Positions 54,084 to 63,430 of a DNA stretch of 64,000 bases are shown in pieces (within the stretch, counting starts at the first letter, position 1; each line of letters begins with the position of its first letter). This DNA is from Lachnospiraceae bacterium (lineage in GTDB: Bacteria; Bacillota; Clostridia; Lachnospirales; Lachnospiraceae). The DNA is taken from contig JAFSLV010000002.1 of assembly GCA_017448245.1 (NCBI GenBank), positions 1 through 64,000 on the forward strand. Direction: 5' to 3'. A program made the position numbers and the translations under genes. Below the pieces are notes generated by a model. It was not told the DNA's origin, made no database searches, and worked only from the letters and a program-made list of their open reading frames with translations.

Positions 54084-55697
54084 TTACAGCCTGGGGCCGG
54101 CGGAGACAAGCGCCTTGCCGGCGTCGTTTCCGGTATACTTGCCAAAGTTCTTGATGAACCGCTCCGCCAGATCCTTTGCCTTCTTCTCCCATTCGGAAGC
54201 ATCGGCGTAGGTATCTCTCGGATCTAAGATCGCGGGATCGACACCCGGAAGCGCGGTCGGCACCTCGAAATCAAAGATCGGGATTTTCTTGGTCTCGGCC
54301 TTGAGGACGGAACCGTCGAGGATCGCGTCGATGATGCCGCGCGTATCCTTGATGGAGATACGCTTGCCCGTGCCGTTCCAGCCGGTATTGACGAGGTAGG
54401 CCTTGGCGCCGGATTTCTGCATGCGCTTGACGAGCTCCTCGCCGTATTTCGTCGGATGAAGCTCGAGGAACGCCTGTCCGAAGCACGCGGAAAAGGTCGG
54501 GGTCGGCTCCGTGATGCCGCGCTCCGTGCCGGCGAGCTTTGCGGTAAAGCCGGACAGGAAGTAGTACTGCGTCTGCTCGGGCGTGAGGATTGATACCGGA
54601 GGCAACACGCCGAAGGCATCCGCCGAAAGGAAGATCACGTTTTCGGCGGCGGGGCCGGCGGAGACCGGGTTGACGTTTAAGGCGATCTTTTCGATATGAT
54701 CGATCGGATAAGACACGCGCGTGTTTTCCGTGACGGACTTGTCCGTAAAATCGATCTTGCCGTTGGCGTCAAGCGTCACGTTCTCCAACAGCGCGTTCTT
54801 TTTGATGGCGTTGTAGATGTCGGGCTCGGACTCCTTGTCAAGGTTGATGACCTTGGCATAGCAGCCGCCCTCAAAGTTGAAGACGCCGTTGTCGTCCCAG
54901 CCGTGCTCGTCGTCGCCGATGAGCAGGCGCTTGGGATCGGTGGAGAGCGTCGTCTTGCCGGTGCCGGACAGACCAAAGAAGACCGCCGTGTTTTTGCCCT
55001 GCATATCGGTATTGGCCGAGCAGTGCATGGAGGCGATGCCCTTTAACGGGAGATAGTAGTTCATCATGGAGAACATCCCCTTCTTCATCTCGCCGCCGTA
55101 CCAGGTGTTGATGATGATCTGCTCGCGGCTCGTAATGTTGAAGGCAATCGCCGTCTCGGAGTTTAAGCCCATCTCCTTATAATTGTCGACCTTGGCCTTG
55201 GAGGCGTTGTAGATGATGAAATCCGGCTCAAAACTCTTGAGCTCCTCCTCGGTCGGGATGATAAACATATTTTTGACAAAGTGTGCCTGCCAGGCGACCT
55301 CCATGATAAAGCGGATCGCCATGCGCGTGTCCTTGTTGGCGCCGCAGAAGGCGTCCACCACAAAGAGGCGTTTGTCGGAGAGACATTTCACCGCGATATC
55401 CTTTAAGATCTTCCAGTTGTCCTCGGAAAGCGGATGATTGTCGTTTTTGTACTCGTCGGAGGTCCACCAGACCGTGTCCCTGGAATTGTCATCCATGACG
55501 ATATATTTGTCCTGGGGACTGCGGCCGGTATAGATACCGGTCATGACATTGACTGCCCCAAGCTCCGAAACCTGGCCCTTTTCAAAGCCCTCGAGGCCGG
55601 GCTTTAACTCTTCCTCATATAACATGTCAAACGAGGGGTTGTAAACGATTTCCCTGGTGCCGGTAATGCCGTACTTACTCAGATCAATGTTTGCCAT
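54084..55697 (-). CDS. pckA: phosphoenolpyruvate carboxykinase (ATP)
   Basis: This 537-residue enzyme interconverts oxaloacetate + ATP and PEP + CO2 + ADP. In fermentative anaerobes it often runs toward oxaloacetate to make ATP. Motifs: [14 protein letters not shown] near residue 55, the kinase-1a loop [13 protein letters not shown] near 240, [11 protein letters not shown] near 260 and the [16 protein letters not shown] adenine-binding region near 440. The start at 55697 (MANIDLS) has an AAGG site. It has its own promoter and a strong terminator. Confidence 0.95.
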   Translation of the reverse strand: MANIDLSKYGITGTREIVYNPSFDMLYEEELKPGLEGFEKGQVSELGAVNVMTGIYTGRSPQDKYIVMDDNSRDTVWWTSDEYKNDNHPLSEDNWKILKDIAVKCLSDKRLFVVDAFCGANKDTRMAIRFIMEVAWQAHFVKNMFIIPTEEELKSFEPDFIIYNASKAKVDNYKEMGLNSETAIAFNITSREQIIINTWYGGEMKKGMFSMMNYYLPLKGIASMHCSANTDMQGKNTAVFFGLSGTGKTTLSTDPKRLLIGDDEHGWDDNGVFNFEGGCYAKVINLDKESEPDIYNAIKKNALLENVTLDANGKIDFTDKSVTENTRVSYPIDHIEKIALNVNPVSAGPAAENVIFLSADAFGVLPPVSILTPEQTQYYFLSGFTAKLAGTERGITEPTPTFSACFGQAFLELHPTKYGEELVKRMQKSGAKAYLVNTGWNGTGKRISIKDTRGIIDAILDGSVLKAETKKIPIFDFEVPTALPGVDPAILDPRDTYADASEWEKKAKDLAERFIKNFGKYTGNDAGKALVSAGPRL

Positions 55698-55753
55698 AAC
55701 ATACACCTTCTTTCAGAAAAAATGAATGGTTTTTGAAAAAAACTCCGTTTATG

Positions 55754-55782
55754 ATTCTACCACAGCCTCCCCTGATCCGCAA
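55754..55782 (-). promoter_or_regulatory. pckA promoter
   Basis: Minus strand -35 TTGCGG (55777-55782), 17-base spacer, extended -10 TGG then TAGAAT (55754-55759). It overlaps the 3' end of rsmI. Confidence 0.55.
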
Positions 55783-56731
55783 GGCAGGCCGCATAGATCT
55801 TGCGTTTCGTCACATTCCTGTCTTTTGCCGCCTTCTTCATGGCCTCCTTTTTATCCGCCCCCCTTGCTTCATAGAATGCCACATGCGTAGGGATATCGAG
55901 CTGCAGCAAAAGAAGCTTCAGCGCCTCTTCCCCGTCCAGATCCGCAATCCGCAGATCTCCGTTATATGAAGAAACGGCAGGCGCGCTGTCCGCATGAAGC
56001 GCCAGCATGTTTTCGATGGCGACGCCGTCCCTTGTGCTGTCGGGAATCTCGTATCCTTCGATGACCAGCACAAACTCTCCGCGCGGTTCTTCCTTTTCGT
56101 ATCTGCTACACGCTTCTTTCAGCGTCATGGGCACCGCTTCCTCAAAGCGTTTGGTCAGTTCCCTGCACAAAACGATCCTTCGCGCATCCCCGAAAGCCTC
56201 CCTCAGGTCCGAAAGCGTCTCCTTCAGATGGTGCGGCGCTTCATACATCAGCACGGTGCGCGGTTCTCTTACGAGCTGTTTGATCCGCTTTGTCCTTTCC
56301 TTTTTGGCGCCGCGTGCGGGCGGCAAAAACCCTTCAAAGCAAAAACGCTTTGCGCTGATGCCGGAAAGTGTCAGTGCCGTGATCAGCGCACAGGGACCCG
56401 GCAGACTCGTCACCGTAATGCCTTCCTCCATACACATTCGGACCAGCTCTTCCCCGGGATCGGACAAAACAGGCGTCCCGGCGTCCGTGATCAGGGCGAT
56501 CTGCTTTCCCTCTTTCAGCAAGGCAACCAGTTCCCTTGCCTTGTCGTAACGGTTGTTTTTGTGATAAGCGGTCAGAGGTGTGTGGATGTCGTAACGGGAT
56601 AACAGCTTTCTGGACGTGCGCGTATCCTCGCAGGCGATCAGATCGACGGCAGAAAGCGTCTCGATCACCCGGAATGTGACGTCCTTCATGTTCCCGATGG
56701 GGGTGGCGCACAGACAGAGCATACCGCTCAA
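55757..56731 (-). CDS. rsmI: 16S rRNA (cytidine-1402-2'-O)-methyltransferase
   Basis: This 324-residue SAM enzyme has family motifs CATPIGNMKDVTFRV near residue 8, DTRTSRKLLS near 36, ITDAGTPVLSDPG near 80 and SLPGPCALITAL near 108. It methylates C1402 in the ribosomal decoding centre. The start is TTG at 56731, overlapping the ricT stop (TTGA) with GGAGG nine bases upstream; the ATG at 56722 is too far from that site. About 60 residues at the C-terminus extend beyond the catalytic core. Confidence 0.9.
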   Translation of the reverse strand: MSGMLCLCATPIGNMKDVTFRVIETLSAVDLIACEDTRTSRKLLSRYDIHTPLTAYHKNNRYDKARELVALLKEGKQIALITDAGTPVLSDPGEELVRMCMEEGITVTSLPGPCALITALTLSGISAKRFCFEGFLPPARGAKKERTKRIKQLVREPRTVLMYEAPHHLKETLSDLREAFGDARRIVLCRELTKRFEEAVPMTLKEACSRYEKEEPRGEFVLVIEGYEIPDSTRDGVAIENMLALHADSAPAVSSYNGDLRIADLDGEEALKLLLLQLDIPTHVAFYEARGADKKEAMKKAAKDRNVTKRKIYAACLADQGRLW

Positions 56732-57660
56732 TCGTCACTTCCTCCGGCGGTTGCGGGAGCTGCTTCCTCGCGGGCGTGATCCTTTTCCTTTTTGTTTTTC
56801 TTATTCTTTCCGCCGCCCTGGTTTTTGTTGCCGCGCTGTTTACGCCTGCGCTCGATCTGTTCGATGTCCCTTAAGTGATATTCATGGACTTCCTTTTCAT
56901 CGTTTTGTTCAACCAGAACCTTTAACATCTCCCTGAGGATATTGACGGAAGCGACCTCGCCCCTGATCCCGTCCTTTGCGGTAACCGTGTCCCCGACCTG
57001 CGGCATCCTCGCGTTGATCTCCTCGTAGACGTCCTCCTCGTTTTTGAGACAGCACATCAGCCTTCCGCAGACACCCGAGATCTTGGTCGGATTCAGGGAG
57101 AGACCCTGTTCCTTTGCCATCTTGATCGATACGGGGATAAAATCCGTCAGATAGGCGTGACAGCACAGGGTCCTCCCGCAGATACCCATGCCGCCGAGCA
57201 TCTTGGTCTCGTCGCGCACGCCGATCTGTCTCAGCTCGATGCGCGTGCGAAAGACGCCCGCAAGATCCTTGACGAGCTCCCTGAAATCGATGCGGCCGTC
57301 TGCCGTAAAATAGAACAGGATCTTATTGTTGTCAAAGGTATATTCCACATCGATCAGTTTCATTTCGAGGCCTCTTGCCGCGATTTTTTCAAGACCGATC
57401 GTATAGGCCTTCTTTTCCTTCTCCCGGTTTTCGATCGCCTTCTTCTCATCCTCTTCCGTGGCGATCCGGATGATTTCCTTGGGGGTCGCCTGCCCCTCTT
57501 CCTGCTCGACCTCTCCGAGATCAAAGCTTACGACACCGTATTCCATGCCGCGCGAGGTCTCCACGATGACATGTGTTCCCTTTTTGACCTCGTGGGCACC
57601 CGGTGTGAAAAAATAGGATTTTCCGCCTTCGCGGAATCTGACACCGATAATATGACTCAT
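56728..57660 (-). CDS. ricT: PSP1/RicT (YaaT) family regulatory protein
   Basis: This 310-residue protein has the RicT domain with its cysteine signature: GGMGICGRTLCCHAYL near residue 155 and KISGVCGRLMCCLKNE near 192, the [4Fe-4S]-binding cysteines of the B. subtilis RicAFT complex. The C-terminal tail of about 60 residues is basic and repetitive. In B. subtilis RicT helps RNase Y mature mRNAs and influences sporulation and competence. It lies between holB and rsmI as usual. Confidence 0.9.
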   Translation of the reverse strand: MSHIIGVRFREGGKSYFFTPGAHEVKKGTHVIVETSRGMEYGVVSFDLGEVEQEEGQATPKEIIRIATEEDEKKAIENREKEKKAYTIGLEKIAARGLEMKLIDVEYTFDNNKILFYFTADGRIDFRELVKDLAGVFRTRIELRQIGVRDETKMLGGMGICGRTLCCHAYLTDFIPVSIKMAKEQGLSLNPTKISGVCGRLMCCLKNEEDVYEEINARMPQVGDTVTAKDGIRGEVASVNILREMLKVLVEQNDEKEVHEYHLRDIEQIERRRKQRGNKNQGGGKNKKNKKEKDHAREEAAPATAGGSDD

Positions 57661-57681
57661 ACTGCTCCTTCTTTCCTTATG

Positions 57682-58701
57682 TTATGTGCGCTTTAACGTA
57701 TCGCGGGCACGCAGCAGCATCATGTCCACGGTCAGCTGCGCATTCACATTGGCCTCGAGCCGCTCCCTTGCACTTGTCAGCGCACGCTCCGCCGTGATCA
57801 GATCGCGGTAGGTTGCGTGCAACGCAACATCTCTAATATACTCCCACCGCTCCTCCAAAATCAAGTGTTCCCTGCTCTGTGTTGCCTTATAGACGAGGAT
57901 ATCGCGGATCAGCAACCGGATCAGACCCATCAGTTCCTCTCTTGCGCTTCTTTCGTCTTCCGACTGTTCACCGATCTCCTTCAGGCGGTCATGAATCTCG
58001 TAAATGGCGGATTCTCCGAGCTGTTCCATCATCTGCAGGGCATATCTGGTGCGCAGTTCAAAGGATTCGTCCTTTGCAAGCGCTTTTGCCCTTCCGCAAT
58101 TGCCCCTGGCAAAACGCGCCGCGTTTTTTGCGCGGTACGGTGAGAGGTCCATCGTCCGCATCAAAAAGTCTGTCAGCACCGTATCTTCCAGCGCCCGGAC
58201 CGAAAGAGGGATACAGCGGGACCGGATCGTCAACAGCAGCGCCTCCGCATGGGTCGCAAGCAGAAGAAAACGTGCATACGCCGGCGGCTCCTCCAGGGTT
58301 TTCAGCAGCTTGTTCTGTGCTTCCACCGTCATAAGATGCGCGTCCGGTATGATATAGACCTTGTGCGCGGCCTCATAAGGCATCAGATACGCATCCGACA
58401 CGACCTGGTTCATGATTTCCGGCACCCTGATCGACGCCGGCTTTTCATGCGCGATCGTGCGCACATCCGGATGCGCATCATTCATCACCCTGATACAGGA
58501 AGCGCAGCGCCCGCAGGGCTCGTCGTCCGCGGTTCTTTGCTCACACAAAAGCGCCTGCGTAAAAGTCCTTGCGATCATCCGCTTTCCGGATTTTTCCTCG
58601 CCCGTCAGCAGATAGGCATGCGACACGCGGCCAGTGCGGATCGCCTTCTTTAAGTGGTTCACAATATGCGATTGTCCGAGAATCTCACGAAACTGCGACA
58701 T
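57682..58701 (-). CDS. holB: DNA polymerase III delta' subunit
   Basis: This 339-residue clamp-loader subunit has the P-loop-like LLTGEEKSGKRMIAR near residue 31, a zinc module (CEQRTADDEPCGRCASC, near 53-69), HPDVRTI near 77, and the helical collar domain in the C-terminal third. It stands two bases after yaaR and is followed by ricT. Confidence 0.88.
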   Translation of the reverse strand: MSQFREILGQSHIVNHLKKAIRTGRVSHAYLLTGEEKSGKRMIARTFTQALLCEQRTADDEPCGRCASCIRVMNDAHPDVRTIAHEKPASIRVPEIMNQVVSDAYLMPYEAAHKVYIIPDAHLMTVEAQNKLLKTLEEPPAYARFLLLATHAEALLLTIRSRCIPLSVRALEDTVLTDFLMRTMDLSPYRAKNAARFARGNCGRAKALAKDESFELRTRYALQMMEQLGESAIYEIHDRLKEIGEQSEDERSAREELMGLIRLLIRDILVYKATQSREHLILEERWEYIRDVALHATYRDLITAERALTSARERLEANVNAQLTVDMMLLRARDTLKRT

Positions 58702-58703
58702 AC

Positions 58704-59144
58704 TTATGTGAAAATATCCAGCAACAGCCCCTCGATGGTGCCGATCCTGCCCATGATGGCAATGGTGTCTTTTTCGTCCCGTAACAGTTCCTGTGCGAGC
58801 GCGTCGAGATTTTCATCAACCAGCCGGATGATGCCGTAGACCCTGTGCCTTCCCTTCTTGTCAAGATAGTTTTCCCTGGAAAAGGCATGGGATCTTGTAA
58901 CGACCTCGTTTAGAAACCCCTTGATCAGCATCCGGTAGCGCTGCATGTCGCGGATATCGTTTTTTTTGGATAACAGCTTTCCCTGTTGCGTGATATCCTC
59001 GATCATCGACTGCAGACGCGCGGCCAGACCCTCGTCATCCACACGGCTTTCGAGGATAAACCGGAACCGGTCGTCGATCGGTTGTGTCTGCTCCGGCGCC
59101 TGTGTCTGCTGCACGGGCTGCGCGGCGTTGACTTTAATATCCAT
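58704..59144 (-). CDS. yaaR: YaaR-family protein
   Basis: This 146-residue, mostly helical protein has the family core KKNDIRDMQRYRMLIKGFLNEV near residues 60-82 and GRHRVYGIIRLVDENLDAL near 97-115. The function is unknown, but the gene is almost always next to holB in Firmicutes. The N-terminal 25 residues are Gln/Pro-rich and disordered. It is the first gene of the yaaR-holB-ricT-rsmI unit, whose promoter lies at 59157-59191. Confidence 0.85.
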   Translation of the reverse strand: MDIKVNAAQPVQQTQAPEQTQPIDDRFRFILESRVDDEGLAARLQSMIEDITQQGKLLSKKNDIRDMQRYRMLIKGFLNEVVTRSHAFSRENYLDKKGRHRVYGIIRLVDENLDALAQELLRDEKDTIAIMGRIGTIEGLLLDIFT

Positions 59145-59156
59145 ATCAGCTCCAGA

Positions 59157-59191
59157 TCATACGTTGCGTGACGTATGACGTTATTATATCA
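59157..59191 (-). promoter_or_regulatory. promoter with palindrome over the start of yaaR-holB-ricT-rsmI
   Basis: Minus strand extended -10 TGA then TATAAT (59183-59188). The perfect dyad TCATACGT-N6-ACGTATGA (59157-59178) covers the predicted transcription start, so it may be an operator or a 5'-end hairpin. No -35 box is clear. Confidence 0.6.
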
Positions 59192-59199
59192 CATGGCGG

Positions 59200-59799
59200 T
59201 TACGGACCTTTTGTTTGTGTCCGTATATAAGCCGCCACCTGCAGGAGGCACTCTTCCAGCGTGTCGTTATTGGGAAACACCCGCGTGATCCCCGCGGCAT
59301 CCAGCCTGTCCTTTGAAAAATCCTCCGTATCCGCGAGATATCTCCTGCACATTTCGTCATAGCGCGGCTCTTCCTGCTTGCGCTCGCGCTTGAGCGCGCG
59401 CTCGAGCCGGATCCCGTCATCCGTATCGATATAGACGGGAACGACGTTTTCTTCCCCGAAACAGGCACGGATTGACAGATACGTCTCGACGGTGCCGATC
59501 ATGAGATAATCGGCCTTTTTCAGATCGATCTGTCCGTCATCCGCGGTAAAATAGCGCCAAAGGCCGAGCTTCGTATGGTAGTCGCGCTTTTCGATGATCT
59601 TTCCGCTGCGCTTCATGTTCTGGTAGGCGTCCTCATCCACAAAGAAATACTGCTTGCCTTCTTCCTCCTTAAGGCGCATCGGCCGCGTCGTATAGAGCAC
59701 GACTTTTTTTAAGGACAGCGTCTCGTCCTGTAACAGATTACGGTATACGGCATCCTTTCCGGAGGCCGATTTGCCCATCAGCAATATGATCTTTCCCAT
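59200..59799 (-). CDS. guanylate kinase-like P-loop kinase
   Basis: This 199-residue protein has a Walker A loop LLMGKSASGKDAVYR at residues 6-20, the guanylate-kinase-like YTTRPMRLKEEEGKQYFFV near 38 and a lid-type Arg-rich stretch near 130. It may be the cell's GMP kinase or a paralogue; a second gmk cannot be excluded outside the window. The ATG at 59799 (MGKIILL) has no ribosome site, and a TGTTACAAT -10-like box ends six bases before it. It follows the speA-like gene by 19 bases. Confidence 0.75.
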   Translation of the reverse strand: MGKIILLMGKSASGKDAVYRNLLQDETLSLKKVVLYTTRPMRLKEEEGKQYFFVDEDAYQNMKRSGKIIEKRDYHTKLGLWRYFTADDGQIDLKKADYLMIGTVETYLSIRACFGEENVVPVYIDTDDGIRLERALKRERKQEEPRYDEMCRRYLADTEDFSKDRLDAAGITRVFPNNDTLEECLLQVAAYIRTQTKGP

Positions 59800-59805
59800 G
59801 GGATT

Positions 59806-59814
59806 ATTGTAACA
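59806..59814 (-). promoter_or_regulatory. extended -10-like box before the guanylate kinase-like gene
   Basis: TGT then TACAAT (59806-59811 on the minus strand), six bases before the ATG. There is no good -35, and the upstream gene could supply transcription, so this is the weakest of the leaderless candidates. Confidence 0.35.
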
Positions 59815-59818
59815 GATT

Positions 59819-61288
59819 TCAGATAAGAACGCGAACACGCGTCCCTTTTTCCATGCCGTGCAGCTGTACGCCTCTTGCGTCAAGCGTTTTGATCATTTCA
59901 ATGAGCTGTGCGTCATAGATCTCCCCCGGCGCAATCAGGGGAATCCCGGGCGGATATGCATAGAGAAAATCCGCACTGATCCTGCCTGCCGCTTCGGACA
60001 AACCCGTTTCTTCGGACGGCGCATCCCATGCCTCCCGGATCGTGAGAACGGACGCCCCGGGGATGCGGGACCACACCGCCGGCGCCGCCGCCTCTTTTCC
60101 CTCAATGACTTCCTGCTCCGGATGCCTGCCGCAAGTTGCGGCAAGTGCCCGGTCAATCCTGCACAATGCGTCACACAGCGCATCCGTGCCCTCTTTGGTG
60201 TCATACGGGGTCAGAATCAGAATCAGGCGCGCGTCATCGGCCGTCTCCGCTTCGATATGGTATTCGTCGCGCAGGATTTGCCTGACCCCGGAGGCGTTTT
60301 TGGCAAGAATCGTGAGCTTGCAGGGATCCTGTGCGACCGTACGGGGAACCGGATACAGATGCTTCCACCCCGCTGCCGCCTCTTCGATCTGCTGCCTGAA
60401 GGAAAAGAGCGTATCAAACCGCTCCCCCGCGTGCGCTTCCATGTCCCGGAGCGCCGTATCGATCGAACTCATCAGCACATAAGAAGGACTCGAGGACTGG
60501 AAGACGGCAAGAAAACGCGCGAGTTTTTTCCGGTCGACCAGTTCGCCCTGCACATGGAGCAACGCCGTCTGGGTGAGTGCGGCCAGCGTCTTGTGTACCG
60601 AACGGATGACGATGTCCGCACCCTGTGCGATGGCGCTTTCCGGTAGTCTCCCGTCCAGCGAAAAATGTGCGCCGTGCGCTTCGTCGACGATCAGGGGAAT
60701 CCCTTTTTCGTGGGCACACCTTGCGATCCCGGCGATCGGGGAGACCACGCCCTCATAGGTCGGAGAGGTACAAAAAACGGCTGCCGCACCGGGATGCGCC
60801 TGCAGCGCCATTTCGATCTCTTCGGGAGATACCGGTCCCGGAAAAGGAAGGATGCGGGACCCGTCCGCGGCGGGTTTGGGGACAACATATGCCGCCCTTG
60901 CGCCGCTGAGAAAAAGCGCATGATAAAAGGACCGGTGCGCATTGCGTGCGGCAACCACCGTCCCCCCTTCCCCGCAGACGGCGGATACGGCGCTGAGCAC
61001 GCCGGCCGTTGCGCCGCCTACCAGATAGTGTGTTTCCATGTCCGCAAGGAGCGATGCGTCTTTTTTCCTCTCCCTTATTCGGTTTCTGTAGAGGGCGCCT
61101 GCCCGCTCCTGTGCTTCTTTCAGAATGCCTTCTGCGTGATGGAGGTCGTCCGTTTCTTCCGTCTCCGTCGTGTCGATCAGGAAGGCGCCGTAGAGCGGAT
61201 GCGCACCGTTAGTGAGCCGCGCAACATCCGTTTCCTTCAGAAACGCGGGGTTTCTTTTATGGCCCGGCATGTGAAAGGAATAGTTCAT
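59819..61288 (-). CDS. Orn/Lys/Arg decarboxylase-family PLP enzyme (SpeA/YaaO-like)
   Basis: This 489-residue enzyme has the family N-terminus SFHMPGHKRN, a glycine-rich PLP stretch (YLVGGATAGVLSAV) near residue 88, VDEAHGAHFSLDGRLP near 200 and the PLP lysine in SVHKTLAALTQ near 231. It decarboxylates arginine, lysine or ornithine, feeding polyamine synthesis; the substrate is not decided by these motifs. The N-terminal wing domain of large decarboxylases is absent, as in the Bacillus type. The ATG overlaps the mtnA stop. Confidence 0.85.
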   Translation of the reverse strand: MNYSFHMPGHKRNPAFLKETDVARLTNGAHPLYGAFLIDTTETEETDDLHHAEGILKEAQERAGALYRNRIRERKKDASLLADMETHYLVGGATAGVLSAVSAVCGEGGTVVAARNAHRSFYHALFLSGARAAYVVPKPAADGSRILPFPGPVSPEEIEMALQAHPGAAAVFCTSPTYEGVVSPIAGIARCAHEKGIPLIVDEAHGAHFSLDGRLPESAIAQGADIVIRSVHKTLAALTQTALLHVQGELVDRKKLARFLAVFQSSSPSYVLMSSIDTALRDMEAHAGERFDTLFSFRQQIEEAAAGWKHLYPVPRTVAQDPCKLTILAKNASGVRQILRDEYHIEAETADDARLILILTPYDTKEGTDALCDALCRIDRALAATCGRHPEQEVIEGKEAAAPAVWSRIPGASVLTIREAWDAPSEETGLSEAAGRISADFLYAYPPGIPLIAPGEIYDAQLIEMIKTLDARGVQLHGMEKGTRVRVLI

Positions 61289-62379
61289 CCGTGAATCCCC
61301 GTAAAGTCATAGGGTGCGTGAAACAGTCCTTTTTCGGTGATGATGCCGGTGATGAGCGACGCGTCCGTCACGTCAAAGGCGGGATTGAAGACATCGATTC
61401 CTTCCTCGACCATCCGGTCCTCATACCACATCGACGTGATTTCTTCCGGATCGCGCATCTCGATCGGGATGTCTTTTCCCGCGGGCGTGTCCGGGTCGAT
61501 CGTCGAGGACGGCGCACAGATATAAAAAGGAATATTGTAGTGCTTTGCAAGAATCGCGAGTGTGGCGGTTCCGATCTTGTTGGCGGCATCGCCGCATTTT
61601 GCGACCCGGTCGCAGCCGGTAAAGATGATGTCGATCTTTCCCTGCCGCATGAGCACGGAGGCCATGTTGTCACATTGCACGGTTACGGGAACCCCGGCAC
61701 GGTGCAGTTCAAAGCTCGTCAGGCGTGCTCCCTGCAGCAGAGGCCTTGTCTCATCGCAGTAGACATGCATCTCTTCCGGGCGCCATCCCTGCTCCAGTGC
61801 CATATACACCGGTGCCGTCGCCGTTCCGTATTTGGCGGTCGCAAGCGTCCCCGCATTGCAGTGTGTCAGAATCCCGACCGGCCTTCCTTCTCTCCTTGTT
61901 TCCTTTAACAGCGAAACGCCGATCTCCCCGATGCCGCGGCTGATCGCGACGTCCTCGTCGCGGATGAGCGTGGCCTCTGCGTATAAAAGATCTTTGATGA
62001 TTTCGACCGGCTCCTCCGCGTGCAGTCTGACGCAGGCCTCCATCCGGTTTAAGGCCCAGAAGAGATTGACCGCCGTCGGACGCGACGAGGCCAGATACTC
62101 CCTGGTTGCCTGAAACTCCCGGTAAAAATCGTCATATTCTTCCTGCGCGATCCGTGCGGCACATACCGCAAGACCGTACGCGGCACATACCCCGATTGCG
62201 GGGGCTCCCCTGACCCGCAGCTTTTTGATCGCTTCCCATATCTCTTCTTTCGTGGTCAGCTGTATTCTTTTGACGGTGCCGGGCAGAAGCGTCTGGTCGA
62301 TGATATCGACGCTTTTTTTCTCCGGCCCCCACTTGACGGTGATGACTTCTTCAAAAAACCGTTCAGTATTAACAGACAT
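61285..62379 (-). CDS. mtnA: S-methyl-5-thioribose-1-phosphate isomerase
   Basis: This 364-residue protein of the eIF2B-like isomerase family has the N-terminal RGAPAIGVCAAYGLAV near residue 57, catalytic Cys in ILTHCNAGTLAT near 168 and Asp in GCDRVAKCGDAANKIGT near 258. It converts methylthioribose 1-phosphate to the ribulose form. No other methionine-salvage genes are nearby. Because many bacteria lacking the salvage pathway use such enzymes to dispose of 5-deoxy sugars, that alternative should be kept in mind. The ATG has a GGGGAG site. Confidence 0.9.
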   Translation of the reverse strand: MSVNTERFFEEVITVKWGPEKKSVDIIDQTLLPGTVKRIQLTTKEEIWEAIKKLRVRGAPAIGVCAAYGLAVCAARIAQEEYDDFYREFQATREYLASSRPTAVNLFWALNRMEACVRLHAEEPVEIIKDLLYAEATLIRDEDVAISRGIGEIGVSLLKETRREGRPVGILTHCNAGTLATAKYGTATAPVYMALEQGWRPEEMHVYCDETRPLLQGARLTSFELHRAGVPVTVQCDNMASVLMRQGKIDIIFTGCDRVAKCGDAANKIGTATLAILAKHYNIPFYICAPSSTIDPDTPAGKDIPIEMRDPEEITSMWYEDRMVEEGIDVFNPAFDVTDASLITGIITEKGLFHAPYDFTGIHG

Positions 62380-62399
62380 GGATGACTCCCCGTAAAATG

Positions 62400-62437
62400 A
62401 AAAAAGAGGCGTCCTTTCTGTCGCGAAAAGAACGCCT
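62400..62437 (-). terminator. intrinsic terminator after the 62-residue protein gene
   Basis: A stem of 11 pairs with one G-U (AGGCGTTCTTT on the minus strand) is followed by TTTTTT. It separates the small gene from mtnA. Confidence 0.8.
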
Positions 62438-62469
62438 GCTCCCCAACATGACCTTTTTTGACGCTCTGT

Positions 62470-62658
62470 TTATCCCACGATACCCGCACGGATATCGGCG
62501 ATCAGCTTATCGATCTGCGCCTGATTTAATACAGGCCCCGCCGCGCCTGCCGTGGGATTGGCCGTCACCGCAAACTGATTGATCAGGGACGAGATCAGAT
62601 TGAACTTATCCTCCGGCAAGGTCTCCATTTTTGCAATGAGATCGATCGGCACTTCCAT
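62470..62658 (-). CDS. small conserved-looking protein of unknown function
   Basis: This 62-residue protein (MEVPIDLIAKMETLPEDKF onward) has an amphipathic helical N-terminal half, a short Ala/Thr/Gly/Pro linker and a C-terminal helix (NQAQIDKLIADI). It has no cysteine, signal peptide or membrane segment. The ATG at 62658 has a GGAGGG site, and promoter and terminator frame it as a single-gene unit, so it is very likely expressed. I do not recognise the family. Confidence 0.7.
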   Translation of the reverse strand: MEVPIDLIAKMETLPEDKFNLISSLINQFAVTANPTAGAAGPVLNQAQIDKLIADIRAGIVG

Positions 62659-62703
62659 ACGTCTTCCCTCCTGCGAAACATTTTGCACAATACACCTGTT
62701 TTT

Positions 62704-62732
62704 ATGATACCACGAACCATCCCCGATTTCAA
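62704..62732 (-). promoter_or_regulatory. promoter of the 62-residue protein gene
   Basis: Minus strand -35 TTGAAA (62727-62732), 17-base spacer, extended -10 TGG then TATCAT (62704-62709). Confidence 0.65.
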
Positions 62733-62757
62733 CAAAGATTGTTCTTTATGATATACT
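62729..62757 (+). promoter_or_regulatory. promoter of the HAD phosphatase gene
   Basis: -35 TCAACA (62729-62734), 17-base spacer, extended -10 TGA then TATACT (62752-62757). Its -35 overlaps that of the divergent small gene by four bases. Confidence 0.55.
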
Positions 62758-62779
62758 GTTCAAAAAACGGAGGACTATC

Positions 62780-63430
62780 ATGATCCGGTATCTGCTCTTT
62801 GATCTCGACGGAACACTGACGGAGTCGGGCCCCGGCATTACAAACGGAGTGCGCTATGCACTGCAACGGGCGGGCATTTCCTGCGAGGATCCCGCAGTGC
62901 TCACGCAGTTCATCGGTCCGCCTCTCTATCTTTCGTTTATGAAACACTTTGCACTGGATGAAGATAAGGCTCGTGCGCTGGTGCCGGTCTACAAGGAATA
63001 TTACAACCAAACCGGCATCTACGAAAACGAGCCGTATCCGGGAATCCCCGACATGTTGCGGGAACTGAAGGCCCGGGGGTTTTGTCTGGCGGTCGCTTCC
63101 GCCAAGCCGCAGGATATGGTCGGGATCGTCATCCGTCATTTTCATCTGGAAGAATACTTTGATGTCCTGTGTGGCGCGGCCGATACCGGTGCGCCAGACA
63201 CCAAGAAAAAATCGATCCTTGCGGCGATGTCTTTTTTCGGTGCGGACAAGGACGAGGTTCTCATGATCGGCGACAGAAAAGATGACATGGACGGCGCCAA
63301 AGAGTGCGGCATCCGCGGCATTGCGGTCTCCTGGGGGTATGCGCCTGAGGGCGAGCTCGAAGAAACGGATGCACTGGCCATTGTTTCCACGCCGGAGGAG
63401 CTTTCGCGTCTTCTGAAACGTCTCCTATAA
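62780..63430 (+). CDS. HAD-family hydrolase, phosphoglycolate phosphatase-like
   Basis: This 216-residue protein has motif I YLLFDLDGTLTESGPG at residues 4-19, motif II VASAKPQ near 105, the motif III lysine near 140 (TKKKS) and motif IV MIGDRKDDMDGAKECG near 160. The helical cap after motif I puts it in the Gph/PpaX subgroup. The substrate could be phosphoglycolate, pyrophosphate or another small phosphoester. The ATG has a GGAGG site. Its stop overlaps the end of the broken rpoN by six bases. Confidence 0.85.
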   Translation: MIRYLLFDLDGTLTESGPGITNGVRYALQRAGISCEDPAVLTQFIGPPLYLSFMKHFALDEDKARALVPVYKEYYNQTGIYENEPYPGIPDMLRELKARGFCLAVASAKPQDMVGIVIRHFHLEEYFDVLCGAADTGAPDTKKKSILAAMSFFGADKDEVLMIGDRKDDMDGAKECGIRGIAVSWGYAPEGELEETDALAIVSTPEELSRLLKRLL

